From NCBI GenBank assembly GCA_018054745.1, contig JAGPIX010000006.1, positions 1 through 41,859 of the forward strand: a stretch of 41,859 nucleotides of DNA, given 5' to 3'. Below, piece after piece: positions 17,701 to 26,163 of the stretch (positions are counted from its first letter, which is position 1; every line of letters starts with the position of its first letter). The notes under the pieces are model-generated. The model worked only from the letters and a program-made list of their open reading frames with translations. It was not told where the DNA came from and did no database searches. The DNA comes from Alicycliphilus sp. (GTDB taxonomy: Bacteria; Pseudomonadota; Gammaproteobacteria; Burkholderiales; Burkholderiaceae_C). The translations under genes were made by a program, and so were the position numbers.

Positions 17701-18784
17701 GCTCGCCCTGCTCACGCCCCGCACGGTCGGCCCCGGTATGGCGCAGGAACAGCTTGCCGCCAGGCCAGGCGAGGCCATCGTCGGCCTGGAATTGCAGGTT
17801 GTCGCTACTGAGCTCGAAGCCCCCCTCCAGCCAACGCCCGCCCAGGCGCCCCGTGACCGTGCGCAGCACCAGCGGGCGCAGATCCTGGCCCAGCGTGGCG
17901 TTCACCTCGCCGAGCGCCATGTCCACCGTGGCCCCGGCCAGCTGACCACGCTGCCAGTCCAGCCAGGCACGCAACGCGCCATGACCCTGGGCCACCTCCA
18001 GCGCGCCCAGATCGGCATACTGGTTCAGGCGCGAGACATCCACGCGCGCAAAGTCGGCGTAAAGCTGGCCGCTCCAGCGCCGCCAGTTGCCACCATGGGT
18101 GGTCAGCAGCGGCTGGCGAAACCGTCCGCGCAGCGAAAAGCGCTCCCCCCAGCCCGGCGGCGGCGTGGCATCCAGGCGCATGGCATGGCGCCAGCCGCCA
18201 TTGCGCAGCACCAGATCCACCTGGGTCAGCGCCAGCGGCTCGGCCCCGGTTTGTTCATCACTCCAGCGCAGCGTGCCGCCCCGGATGGCGACCTCGGGCT
18301 GGTCAAACAGCCAATCGGCGGCGCCGCTGTCGCCCTGCTCATCGCGCTGCAGAGCCAGTCCGGCAACGGTGATGCGGCCATCGGCCATGCGGCGCACGTC
18401 CAGCGCCGGGCCTTCGATATAGATCTGCTCGAAGCCCAGGCGCAGCAGCGAGCGCGGCGACAGCGCCAGCACCACGCGCGGCAGCTGCAGGGCATCGCGC
18501 CCCTGCGCGTCCAGCAGGGTCACGCCGGCCAACTCCACGGTGGGGATCAGCCCCTCGCTGCGCGCCGAGATCGCGGCAATGCGCACGGGAATCCCCAGGG
18601 CGCGCCCGGCTTGTGCCTCCAGCAGGGGGCGGTAGTCGCCGATACGCGGCACAATCCAGCCATGCAGCCCCCCCCAGGCCGCCGCCAGCAACAGCCACAG
18701 GGCCAGCAACAGCCCCAGCCCCCACCGCGCACAGCCCGCCACCAATCTGAGCAGGCGGGAAGGATGGGACGATGGCTCTGTCAT
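14708..18784 (-). CDS. yhdP: YhdP family AsmA-like envelope protein
   Basis: 1358-residue giant protein of the YhdP/TIGR02099 family, slightly longer than the E. coli protein. YhdP is an AsmA/TamB-like protein anchored in the inner membrane and spanning the periplasm, implicated in moving phospholipids to the outer membrane. One N-terminal helix is visible (about residues 21-41, GLGLLLALWLLLAAAWGGL), followed by a very long beta-rich periplasmic region. The conserved C-terminal end includes VLMEGSADIERETQDLHVVV, then EINAMTASLVATAINPVIG and AQVFLRGPL. It is the first gene of the overlapping yhdP-nitrilase-kinase-regulator operon and is divergent from glnE with only 73 bases between, which must hold both promoters. 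Confidence 0.95.
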   Translation of the reverse strand: MTEPSSHPSRLLRLVAGCARWGLGLLLALWLLLAAAWGGLHGWIVPRIGDYRPLLEAQAGRALGIPVRIAAISARSEGLIPTVELAGVTLLDAQGRDALQLPRVVLALSPRSLLRLGFEQIYIEGPALDVRRMADGRITVAGLALQRDEQGDSGAADWLFDQPEVAIRGGTLRWSDEQTGAEPLALTQVDLVLRNGGWRHAMRLDATPPPGWGERFSLRGRFRQPLLTTHGGNWRRWSGQLYADFARVDVSRLNQYADLGALEVAQGHGALRAWLDWQRGQLAGATVDMALGEVNATLGQDLRPLVLRTVTGRLGGRWLEGGFELSSDNLQFQADDGLAWPGGKLFLRHTGADRAGREQGELQADRLDLAALAQIASRLPLDAAVRDALQTYAPQGLVQQLQAGWHGPLAQPRQYQLRAKVSGLAIAAQARNPAVVGLTGADVELDLTQQGGRAELAMADGRLLLPGVFEDPVLPVQQLSATLRWQVEGQRIAVQTNDLRFANADAQGEARLAWRTADAATSPARSRFPGVLELSGHLSRADGTRVHRYLPLVIPAETRHYVRDAIQTGSAPEVQFRVKGDLHDFPYGHAPRLGEFHIAARVTDVTYAYVPPSLLAPGDRPWPVLTNLAGELVFDRASMLVRNATGGFAGQRALRVQKVGAKIADLEHSVVEVDGQVRGPLQDMLTLVSGSQIAQLTHGALDRATASGAADLQLALKLPLAKMAQSQVRGSVTLADNDVRFVPEAPTVSGARGVVQFSDTGFSLVGVQGRALGGELRLEGGMVAPPAAGARESPVRVRARGTATAQGLRETPQLGLLARLARHASGASAYALSLGVRRGVAEIQVTSDLVGIALDAPAPLGKAAATPLAMRFDNQLTSEAMASDSAPLQDQLTLALGDVLRLDYLRALEGEQARVLRGAVTVGLPAGQAMALPQQGVAANARLDMLDVDAWDALLDQHQEGPGAGGPVAQAQGYLPDRVALRVGTLALQGRSLHDVVAGVSRVGADWRANVSARELDGYVEYRQADGAAQQEGLYARLSRLALPQSDEPQVDALLDAQQPARLPALDIVVQDFELRGRRLGRLEIEARNRATQDGQREWRLGKFNLAAPEAVFASSGSWALVGGKGAAAQRRTSMDFALDIRDSGALLARFGMDGVLRRGKGRIAGQVGWQGSPLSPDYRSMTGQMHVDVESGQFLKADPGLAKLLGVLSLQSLPRRLVLDFRDVFSEGFAFDFVRGDLHVEQGVATTNNLQMKGVNAAVLMEGSADIERETQDLHVVVVPEINAMTASLVATAINPVIGLGSFLAQVFLRGPLIQAATQEFRIDGTWAEPRVERIQQRQAAPGAGAPGAPAISGAKP

Positions 18785-18857
18785 GACGGCTGAAAACGGT
18801 GGCAGGAATTATGACCCGCCCACCCCCTGAGGGTTCAGCAGCCGACCCGCCTTTGCC

Positions 18858-21602
18858 ATGCAGATGCCTTCGACCGACACCGCAGCCTCCAGCGAGCCGC
18901 TCTCGCACCATTCACGCTTTCAGCAGCGCCTGCAGCGCCGTTACGGCGCCGAGCTGACCTTGCTGGCGCCGGGCCGGCCCGACCATGCCAGGATGAACCA
19001 GGCCTGCGATGCCCTGCTGGCGCGCGGTCATGACCTGGGCGCGGCGCTGCGCATATTGCGCCAGTTGGTCATGCACCGGCTCATCACGCTGGACTGCGAC
19101 CAGGGTGCACCACTGGCCGACATCACCGGCACCGTGACCGCGCTGGCCGAACTGGCGCTCGATCGCGCCTGCCGCGCCGCGCGTGCCGAGCTGGACGCGC
19201 GCCACGGCGTGCCGCTGGGGCCCCAGGGCCAGCCGGTGCAGCTGTGGGTGATTGGCATGGGCAAGCTGGGCGCGCGCGAGCTCAACGTATCCAGCGACAT
19301 CGACCTGATCTACGTCTACGAGCAGGACGGCGACACCGCCGGCCTGCCCGATGGGCGCGGCCGGATCTCCAACCACGAATATTTTGCGCGCGCGGTGAAG
19401 GCCATCTACGCCCTGGTGGGCGACACCACCGAGCATGGCTTCGTGTTCCGCGTGGATCTGGCACTGCGCCCGCATGGCAATTCGGGGCCGGCGGCCCTGT
19501 CGTTATCGGCGCTGGAGGACTACCTGCAGGTGCACGGCCGCGAGTGGGAGCGCTTTGCCTGGCTCAAGAGCCGCATCGTCGCGCCGCTGGACTGCATTGC
19601 CAGCCCGCAGGTGCAGGCGCTGCGCGCGGTGGTGCTGCCCTTTGTGTTTCGCCGCTACTTGGACTACAACGTCTTCGACGCGCTGCGCGCGCTGCACCAC
19701 CAGATCCGCAACCACGCGGTGCAACGCAGCGCCGGCCGGCCCGAGCGCGCCAACGACGTCAAGCTCTCGCGCGGCGGCATCCGCGAGATCGAATTCACCG
19801 TGCAACTGTTGCAGGTGGTGCGCGGCGGCCAGTTTCCCGAGTTGCGCCGCCGGCCCACGCTGGAGGCGCTTGAACGCCTGGCGCGCGCCGGCCTGATGCC
19901 CGAACCGACGGCCCGGCAGCTGGCCGAGGCCTATGTCTTTCTGCGCCGCGTGGAGCACCGCATCCAGTACCTGGACGACCAGCAGACCCATGTGCTGCCC
20001 ACGCGCGATGAAGACCTGGCCTGGATCGGCCGCACCATGGGCCTGGGTTGTTGCGATTTTCTGCGCGAACTGGACACCCACCGCGAGCTCGTGGCGCAGG
20101 AATTCGACACCCTGCTCGGCGGCGGCGAGCACAAGCGCTGCGCCAATGGTGCCTGCAACAAGGCGCAAGCGCAGGCGCAGGCCCATGCCGCGCCGGCACC
20201 CGACCTGGACGCCCTGCTGGAGCAACTGCCGCCCGCCCTGAGCGCGCGCGTGGCCGAATGGCGCAACCACCAGCGCGTGCAGGGCCTGCGCGACGAGGCG
20301 CGCGCGCGCCTGTTTCGCATCGTGCAGCGCACCGCACGCTGGCTGGCCGACGGGCGCGCCAGCGAAGACGCCGCCGTGCGCCTGGTGGGCTGGCTGGAAC
20401 CCCTGCTGCGCCGTGAGAGCTACCTGGCCATGCTGCTGGAGCGCCCCCTGGTGCACGAGCGCCTGCTGCAGCTGCTGGGCGCGGCCAAATGGCCGGCGCG
20501 CTACATGCTGCAGCACCCGGGCGTGATCGACGAGCTGGCCAGCGAGGCCATGCTGGCCGAGCGCTTCGACGCCGCCGACTTCGAGCATGAGCTGGCCCTG
20601 CGCCTGCAGGCCCTGCGATCGACCGGCGAGGACGACGACGAAAACCTGCTCAACCTGCTGCGCCGCGCCCACCATGCCGAGGTGTTTCGCACCCTGGCGC
20701 GCGACGTGGACGGGCGCCTCACCGTGGAGCAGGTGGCCGACGACCTGTCGCTGCTGGCCGACAGCGTGCTGCGCGTCACCGCCCAGTGGTGCTGGAGCCG
20801 GCTGAAGAACCGCCACCGCGAGGCGCCGCAGTTCGCCGTGCTGGGCTACGGCAAGCTCGGCGGCAAGGAACTGGGCTATGGCAGTGACCTGGACATCGTC
20901 TTCGTCTTCGACGACGAGGATGAGCGCGCCCCCGAGGTCTACGCAGCCTTCGTGCGCAAGCTCATCAACTGGCTCTCGGCCAAGACCGGCGAGGGCGACC
21001 TGTTCGAGATCGACACCGCCCTGCGCCCCAACGGCAACTCGGGCCTGCTGGTGACCAGCTTCCAGGCCTATGCCGACTACCAGCAGCAGCGCGGCAGCAA
21101 CACCGCCTGGACCTGGGAGCACCAGGCCATGACGCGCGCACGCTTCGTGCTCGGCAGCGAAGACCTGCGCGCACGCTTTGATGCCGTGCGCGAGGCCGTC
21201 ATCAGCGCGCCACGCGACAACGCTGCCCTGTCCGGCGAGATCACCGCCATGCGCCAGCGCATGCGCGCGGCCAACCCGGTGCCCGCCGGTCAGTTCGAGG
21301 TCAAGCACAGCCCAGGCGGCATGCTGGACGTGGAATTTGCCGTGCAATTCCTGGTGCTGGCGCACAGCGGCGCCCACCCCGAACTGCTGGAGAACAAGGG
21401 CAACATCGCCCTGCTGGCGCGCGCCGAAGACGCCGGCCTGCTGCCCGCCGGCGTGGGCCGCGCGGCGGCAGACGCCTACCGCACGCTGCGCCAGGAGCAG
21501 CACCGCGCGCGCCTGAACGAAGAACCCACGCGCGTACCCGACAGCGAGCTGGCCGCCGAGCAAGGCGCCGTGCTGGCCCTGTGGCACGCCGTGTTTGGCT
21601 GA
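18858..21602 (+). CDS. glnE: Bifunctional glutamine synthetase adenylyltransferase/deadenylase
   Basis: 914-residue cytoplasmic enzyme that attaches AMP to glutamine synthetase and removes it, under PII control, adjusting nitrogen assimilation. It holds two nucleotidyltransferase domains. The N-terminal deadenylylating half has GMGKLGARELNVSSDIDLIY near residue 132. The C-terminal adenylylating half has GYGKLGGKELGYGSDLDIVF near residue 662, each with paired acidic residues (DxD). Between them is the regulatory linker, where an alanine/glutamine-rich run (KAQAQAQAHAAPAP, about 435-448) marks the junction. Start may be the ATG at 18858 or 18864; neither has a clear ribosome site. An efflux adaptor begins 18 bases downstream. 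Confidence 0.96.
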   Translation: MQMPSTDTAASSEPLSHHSRFQQRLQRRYGAELTLLAPGRPDHARMNQACDALLARGHDLGAALRILRQLVMHRLITLDCDQGAPLADITGTVTALAELALDRACRAARAELDARHGVPLGPQGQPVQLWVIGMGKLGARELNVSSDIDLIYVYEQDGDTAGLPDGRGRISNHEYFARAVKAIYALVGDTTEHGFVFRVDLALRPHGNSGPAALSLSALEDYLQVHGREWERFAWLKSRIVAPLDCIASPQVQALRAVVLPFVFRRYLDYNVFDALRALHHQIRNHAVQRSAGRPERANDVKLSRGGIREIEFTVQLLQVVRGGQFPELRRRPTLEALERLARAGLMPEPTARQLAEAYVFLRRVEHRIQYLDDQQTHVLPTRDEDLAWIGRTMGLGCCDFLRELDTHRELVAQEFDTLLGGGEHKRCANGACNKAQAQAQAHAAPAPDLDALLEQLPPALSARVAEWRNHQRVQGLRDEARARLFRIVQRTARWLADGRASEDAAVRLVGWLEPLLRRESYLAMLLERPLVHERLLQLLGAAKWPARYMLQHPGVIDELASEAMLAERFDAADFEHELALRLQALRSTGEDDDENLLNLLRRAHHAEVFRTLARDVDGRLTVEQVADDLSLLADSVLRVTAQWCWSRLKNRHREAPQFAVLGYGKLGGKELGYGSDLDIVFVFDDEDERAPEVYAAFVRKLINWLSAKTGEGDLFEIDTALRPNGNSGLLVTSFQAYADYQQQRGSNTAWTWEHQAMTRARFVLGSEDLRARFDAVREAVISAPRDNAALSGEITAMRQRMRAANPVPAGQFEVKHSPGGMLDVEFAVQFLVLAHSGAHPELLENKGNIALLARAEDAGLLPAGVGRAAADAYRTLRQEQHRARLNEEPTRVPDSELAAEQGAVLALWHAVFG

Positions 21603-21620
21603 AGACATCACCCTCCTTCC

Positions 21621-22742
21621 ATGAAACATTCCCTCCTGATCGCCCTGGCCGGGCTCGGCCTGCTGGCCGCCGCCAGCCCCTTGCCCACCGCTGCTGCCGC
21701 CGCCACCACCACGGCCAGCGCCCCGCGCCCGGCCCTCACCGTCAGCACCACCCAGCCAAGGCGCGAGTCGCTGGCGCGGCGCCTGCCGGCCAATGGCAGC
21801 GTGGCCGCCTGGCAGGAGGCCAGCATAGGCAGCGAAAGCAGCGGCCTGCGCCTGGCCGAGGTGCGCGTGAACGTGGGTGAGCAGGTGCGCGCCGGCCAGC
21901 TGCTGGCGCGCTTTGCCGACGACAGCGTGCGCGCCGACCTGGCCCAGGCCCGCGCCGGCCTGCAGGAGGCACGCGCCGCCCTGGCCCAGGCCCAGGCCAA
22001 CGCCGAGCGGGCCCGCGCACTGAGCGCCACCGGCGCCATGAGCCAGCAGGAGATCCTGCAATACAGCACCGCCGCGCAGACCGCCCAGGCGCGCGTGGCG
22101 GCCAGCCAGGCGCAACTGGAGGCGCAGCAGCTGCGCCTGAAGCACACGCGCGTGCTGGCGCCCGATGCCGGGGTGATCTCCGCGCGCCTGGCCACCGTGG
22201 GCGCGGTGGCGGGCCCGGGCACGGAGCTGTTTCGCATGCTGCGCCGCGGCCGCCTGGAGTGGCGCGCCGAGGTCGGCTCCAGCGACCTGCCGCTGCTGCG
22301 CGCCGGCGGCCGGGCCATGGTCACGGCCGCCAGTGGCGCCCAGGTCGAGGGCCGGGTGCGCGTGCTCGCTCCCACGGTGGATGCGGCCACGCGCAACGCG
22401 CTGGTGTATGTGGATCTGCCCGAGCACCCCGATATCCGCGCCGGCATGTTCGCGCGCGGAGAGTTCGTTCTGGGCCAGCACGAAGCCCTGACCGTGCCGC
22501 TGGCCGCGGTGGTGGTGCGCGACGGCTTCAGCCAGGTATTCGAGGTGGGAGCCGACGGCCGCGTGCTGATGCGCCGCGTGCAGACCGGCCAGCGCAACGC
22601 CGACCGCGTGGAGATCACCACCGGCCTGACGCCCGAGGCGCGCGTCGTGCAGCAGGGCGGCGCCTTTCTGAATGATGGCGACCTGGTGCGCGTGGCCCCC
22701 AGCGATTCAGCACAAAAACAGCCTGCAGCGCCCGTCAAATAA
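21621..22742 (+). CDS. RND efflux periplasmic adaptor subunit
   Basis: 373-residue membrane-fusion (AcrA/HlyD-like) protein linking an RND pump to an outer-membrane channel. A signal sequence (MKHSLLIALAGLGLLAAAS) is followed by the barrel/lipoyl half-motif (VRAGQLLARFADDSVRADL). A helical hairpin follows (about residues 110-175, rich in Ala/Gln heptads such as ARAALAQAQANAERARAL), then the second lipoyl half (LKHTRVLAPDAGVISARL) and the membrane-proximal domain. No cysteine at the expected lipobox position is obvious, so it is probably a soluble periplasmic adaptor. It lies 18 bases after glnE and 30 before the pump; no outer-membrane factor gene is present. Substrate unknown. Confidence 0.92.
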   Translation: MKHSLLIALAGLGLLAAASPLPTAAAAATTTASAPRPALTVSTTQPRRESLARRLPANGSVAAWQEASIGSESSGLRLAEVRVNVGEQVRAGQLLARFADDSVRADLAQARAGLQEARAALAQAQANAERARALSATGAMSQQEILQYSTAAQTAQARVAASQAQLEAQQLRLKHTRVLAPDAGVISARLATVGAVAGPGTELFRMLRRGRLEWRAEVGSSDLPLLRAGGRAMVTAASGAQVEGRVRVLAPTVDAATRNALVYVDLPEHPDIRAGMFARGEFVLGQHEALTVPLAAVVVRDGFSQVFEVGADGRVLMRRVQTGQRNADRVEITTGLTPEARVVQQGGAFLNDGDLVRVAPSDSAQKQPAAPVK

Positions 22743-22765
22743 GCGCAAATAGCTATTAAATAAGA
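22740..22765. repeat. Partial copy of the intergenic repeat (copy 3)
   Basis: AAGCGCAAATAGCTATTAAAT: only the AAGCG and AATAGCTATT words of the fuller copies are kept. It lies in the short gap between the adaptor and the pump, overlapping the adaptor stop codon. It may be a decayed half element; too short to form the complete dyad. Confidence 0.35.
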
Positions 22766-22772
22766 AGTAATC

Positions 22773-25700
22773 ATGAATCTGTCGGCCTGGTCAATCAGGA
22801 ACCCCATACCGGCGGCCATGCTGTTCGTGCTGCTCACGCTGGCCGGGCTGCTGTCGTTCTCCGCCATGAAGGTGCAGAACTTTCCCGACATGGACCTGCC
22901 CGTGGTCATGGTCACGGCGGCGTTGCCGGGCGCGGCGCCGGGGCAGCTTGAATCGGACGTGGCGCGCAAGATCGAGAACGCCATCGCCACCACGCAGCGG
23001 CTCAAGCACATCACCACCACGCTGGTCGATGGCACGGCCACCATCGCCGCCGAGTACCAGCTGGAAAAACCCGTGCAGGAGGCCGTGGACGATGTGCGCT
23101 CGGCCGTCTCGCGCGTGCGCGCCGACCTGCCGGCGGATCTGCGCGACCCCATAGTCACCAAGCTGGAGCTGTCCTCCCAGCCCATCCTGGCCTTCGCCAT
23201 TGCCTCGAACAAGCTGGACGACCAGGAGCTGTCCTGGTTCGTCGATGACCAGCTCACGCGCCGCCTGCTGGCCGTGCCGGGCGTGGGCGCCGTGAGCCGC
23301 GTGGGCGGCGTGACGCGCGAGGTGCGCGTGGCGCTCGATCCACTCAAGCTGCAGGCCCTGGGGGTGACGGCGGCCGAGGTCTCGCACCAGCTGCGCCAGG
23401 TGCAGCTGGAGAGCGCAGGCGGGCGCGCCGACTTAGGCGGCGCCGAACAGCCGCTGCGCACCCTGGCCACGCTGCAGACGGCCGAGCAGATCGCGGCGCT
23501 GCAGATCCCGCTCTCGGGCGGGCGCCATGCGCGCCTGGATCAGCTGGCCGAGGTCAGCGACACCTGGGCCGAGCCGCGCACGGCCGCGCTGCTGGGCGAG
23601 CAGCCGGTGATCGGCTTCGAGGTCTCGCGCAGTCGCGGCGCCAGCGAGATCGAGGTGGGCGCGGGCGTGCAGCAGGCGCTCGATGCCCTGCGCGCCGAGC
23701 ACCCGCATCTGACGCTCAAGCGCACCGTGGACTTTGTCGAGATCGCGCAGGACGAGTACGACAGCTCCATGCACCTGCTGTACGAGGGCGCCATCCTCGC
23801 CGTGGTGGTGGTCTGGCTGTTTTTGCGCAACTGGCGGGCCACCATAGTCTCGGCCGTGGCCCTGCCGTTGTCGGTGATACCGGCCTTCATCGGCATGCAT
23901 CTGCTGGGTTTTTCCATCAACGTCATCACCCTGCTGGCGCTGTCGCTGGTGGTCGGCATCCTGGTGGACGACGCCATCGTCGAGGTGGAAAACATCGTGC
24001 GCCACCTGCGCATGGGCAAGACGCCCTACCAGGCGGCCATGGAGGCGGCCGACGAGATCGGCCTGGCCGTCATCGCCACCACCTTCACGCTGATCGCCGT
24101 GTTCCTGCCCACGGCCTTCATGAGCGGCATTGCCGGGCGCTTCTTCAAACAGTTCGGCTGGACGGCGGCGCTGGCGGTGTTCGCCTCTCTGGTGGTGGCG
24201 CGGTTGCTCACGCCCATGATGTCGGCCTACCTGCTCAAGCCCCTGGTGGCGTCCGAACACGAGCCGCGCTGGCTGGCCGCCTACATGCGTGCCAGCCACT
24301 GGTGCCTGCGCCATCGCTGGCTGACCCTGATCGGCGCAGCCCTGTTCTTCGCCGGCTCGCTGGCGCTGATCCCGCTGCTGCCCTCAGGCTTCATACCGGC
24401 CGACGACAACGCCCAGACCCAGGTGATGCTGGAGCTGCCCCCCGGAGCCAAGCTGCAGGAGACCCAGGCCCTGGCCCTGCGCGCCGGGGCCCTGGCCATG
24501 GGCGTGGGCGATGTGCGCAGCATCTACACCACCATAGGCGGCGGCTCGGCCGGCACCGACCCATTTGCCGGCGCCGGCACGGGCGACCCGCGCAAGGCCA
24601 CACTCACCCTGCAACTGGCACCACGCCAGGAGCGCCCGCGCAAACAGGTCATAGAGCAACGCCTGCGCCAGGCCATGGCCGAGCTGCCCGGCGCGCGCGT
24701 CAAGGTGGGCCTGGGCGGCTCCAACGACAAATACATCCTGGCCCTGGCCAGCGAAGACCCGCAGGCCCTGGCCGAGGCGGCGCGCGCCGTGGAGCGTGAC
24801 ATCCGCACCATAGGCGGCATCGGCGGCGTCAGCAGCACGGCCAGCCTGGTGCGGCCCGAGATCGCCGTGCGGCCCGACTTTGCGCGCGCCGCCGACCTGG
24901 GCGTGACCTCGCAAGCCATCGCCGAGACCCTGCGCGTGGCCACCGTGGGCGACTACGAGCAGTTTCTGCCCAAGCTGAATCTGGCGCAGCGCCAGGTGCC
25001 CATCGTCGTACGTCTCGATGACGCGGCGCGCCAGGATCTGTCGGTGCTCGAGCGCCTGGCCGTGCCGGGCAACCGCGGCCCGGTGCGCCTGGGCGAGGTG
25101 GCCAGCCTGACGCTGGCCGGCGGCCCGGCGGTGATCAACCGCTACGACCGCTCGCGCAACGTGAACTTCGAGATCGAGCTGGGCAGCCGTGGCCTGGGTG
25201 AGGTGACCGAAGCCGTGCGCCAGCTGCCCGCCGTGCAGGGCCTGCCGGCCAGCGTGCGCCTGATCGACGTGGGCGACGCGGAGATGATGGGCGAGCTGTT
25301 CGCCAGCTTTGGCCTGGCCATGCTCACCGGCGTGGTCTGCATCTACATCGTGCTGGTGCTGCTGTTCAAGGACTTCCTGCAGCCCGTGACCATCCTCGCG
25401 GCCCTGCCACTGTCGCTGGGCGGGGCCTTCGTGGCGCTGCTCGTCGCCGGCCAGAGCTTTTCCATGCCGTCCCTCATCGGGCTCATCATGCTGATGGGCA
25501 TCGCCACCAAGAACTCCATCCTGCTGGTGGAATACGCCATCGTCGCGCGCCGCGCCGGCATGGAGCGGCTGCATGCGCTGCTGGACGCCTGCCACAAGCG
25601 CGCCCGTCCCATCATCATGACCACGCTGGCCATGGGCGCGGGCATGATGCCCATCGCGCTGTCCCTGGGCGGGGCGGACATGAGCTTTCGCTCGCCCATG

Positions 25701-25874
25701 GCCGTGGCCGTGATCGGCGGGCTCATCACCTCCACCGTGCTGAGCCTGCTGGTCGTGCCCGCGGTCTTCACCTACGTCGATGATTTCGAGCAATGGCTGC
25801 GCCGGCACTGGCCACATCGGGAGGCGCGCATGGCACCAAACGGCAACAAGGTGCAACCGCCATCGCTGCCTTGA
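22773..25874 (+). CDS. RND efflux transporter permease (AcrB/HAE1-like)
   Basis: 1033-residue inner-membrane proton-driven pump. It starts MNLSAWSIRNPIPAAMLFVLL, the usual RND N-terminal helix. The proton-relay aspartates lie in VVGILVDDAIVEVENIV (about residues 395-411), followed by the conserved GLAVIATTFTLIAVFLPTAF. Two large periplasmic loops and a second six-helix set follow, with LIGLIMLMGIATKNSILLVE and ARPIIMTTLAMGAGMMPIAL. Length and order are standard for the drug-type HAE1 group. It pairs with the adaptor 30 bases upstream; the outer-membrane channel must be supplied from elsewhere. The AAGAAG just upstream of the ATG is a modest ribosome site. Confidence 0.95.
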   Translation: MNLSAWSIRNPIPAAMLFVLLTLAGLLSFSAMKVQNFPDMDLPVVMVTAALPGAAPGQLESDVARKIENAIATTQRLKHITTTLVDGTATIAAEYQLEKPVQEAVDDVRSAVSRVRADLPADLRDPIVTKLELSSQPILAFAIASNKLDDQELSWFVDDQLTRRLLAVPGVGAVSRVGGVTREVRVALDPLKLQALGVTAAEVSHQLRQVQLESAGGRADLGGAEQPLRTLATLQTAEQIAALQIPLSGGRHARLDQLAEVSDTWAEPRTAALLGEQPVIGFEVSRSRGASEIEVGAGVQQALDALRAEHPHLTLKRTVDFVEIAQDEYDSSMHLLYEGAILAVVVVWLFLRNWRATIVSAVALPLSVIPAFIGMHLLGFSINVITLLALSLVVGILVDDAIVEVENIVRHLRMGKTPYQAAMEAADEIGLAVIATTFTLIAVFLPTAFMSGIAGRFFKQFGWTAALAVFASLVVARLLTPMMSAYLLKPLVASEHEPRWLAAYMRASHWCLRHRWLTLIGAALFFAGSLALIPLLPSGFIPADDNAQTQVMLELPPGAKLQETQALALRAGALAMGVGDVRSIYTTIGGGSAGTDPFAGAGTGDPRKATLTLQLAPRQERPRKQVIEQRLRQAMAELPGARVKVGLGGSNDKYILALASEDPQALAEAARAVERDIRTIGGIGGVSSTASLVRPEIAVRPDFARAADLGVTSQAIAETLRVATVGDYEQFLPKLNLAQRQVPIVVRLDDAARQDLSVLERLAVPGNRGPVRLGEVASLTLAGGPAVINRYDRSRNVNFEIELGSRGLGEVTEAVRQLPAVQGLPASVRLIDVGDAEMMGELFASFGLAMLTGVVCIYIVLVLLFKDFLQPVTILAALPLSLGGAFVALLVAGQSFSMPSLIGLIMLMGIATKNSILLVEYAIVARRAGMERLHALLDACHKRARPIIMTTLAMGAGMMPIALSLGGADMSFRSPMAVAVIGGLITSTVLSLLVVPAVFTYVDDFEQWLRRHWPHREARMAPNGNKVQPPSLP

Positions 25875-26128
25875 CGCTGCCCAAGGGGCTGCGCCGAAGC
25901 GCATGCCTCATTCACACAGCGGCGCACATGCTGCCACGGAGCATGGCGCAGGTCTCTGGAACCCTGGCCCACGCCATTGCACAAGACACAGACAGTAACA
26001 CCACCGGCGTGCAGTTCTGCGAGAACTCCGCACGCGGCGCAGCGTTTCGGCGGCACCACAGTTTTAAATTTTTTGTTAAAAAGACTGGAACTTTCGGCCT
26101 TTGCCCTCACTCTCACTGGCACAGGTGG
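25875..26128. other. Gene-free 3' region of the efflux operon
   Basis: No convincing gene on the plus strand. A hairpin lies at 26007-26035: GCGTGC (26007-26012) pairs with GCACGC (26030-26035), and GTTCT with AGAAC around a GCG loop. An AT-rich patch (about 26058-26085) follows. On the minus strand an open frame from a GTG at 26059 down to 25772 (95 codons) contains two CxxC pairs but runs antisense over the last 100 bases of the pump gene; I regard it as doubtful. Confidence 0.4.
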
Positions 26129-26157
26129 TTGACAGGCCCATCGATCATTGAATCTTT
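26129..26157 (+). promoter_or_regulatory. Candidate promoter of the small RNA
   Basis: A perfect TTGACA (26129-26134), then 16-17 bases, then a poor -10 region (AATCTT/ATCTTT at 26151-26157). A start about seven bases later falls at 26163-26165, precisely where the outer stem of the predicted small RNA begins. The -35 is strong, the -10 weak. Confidence 0.45.
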
Positions 26158-26163
26158 TTTACT

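Noticed and set aside
19503..22481. Minus-strand open frame of 992 codons opposite glnE and the adaptor
   Set aside because: It crosses two well-recognised plus-strand genes and has shadow-like composition.
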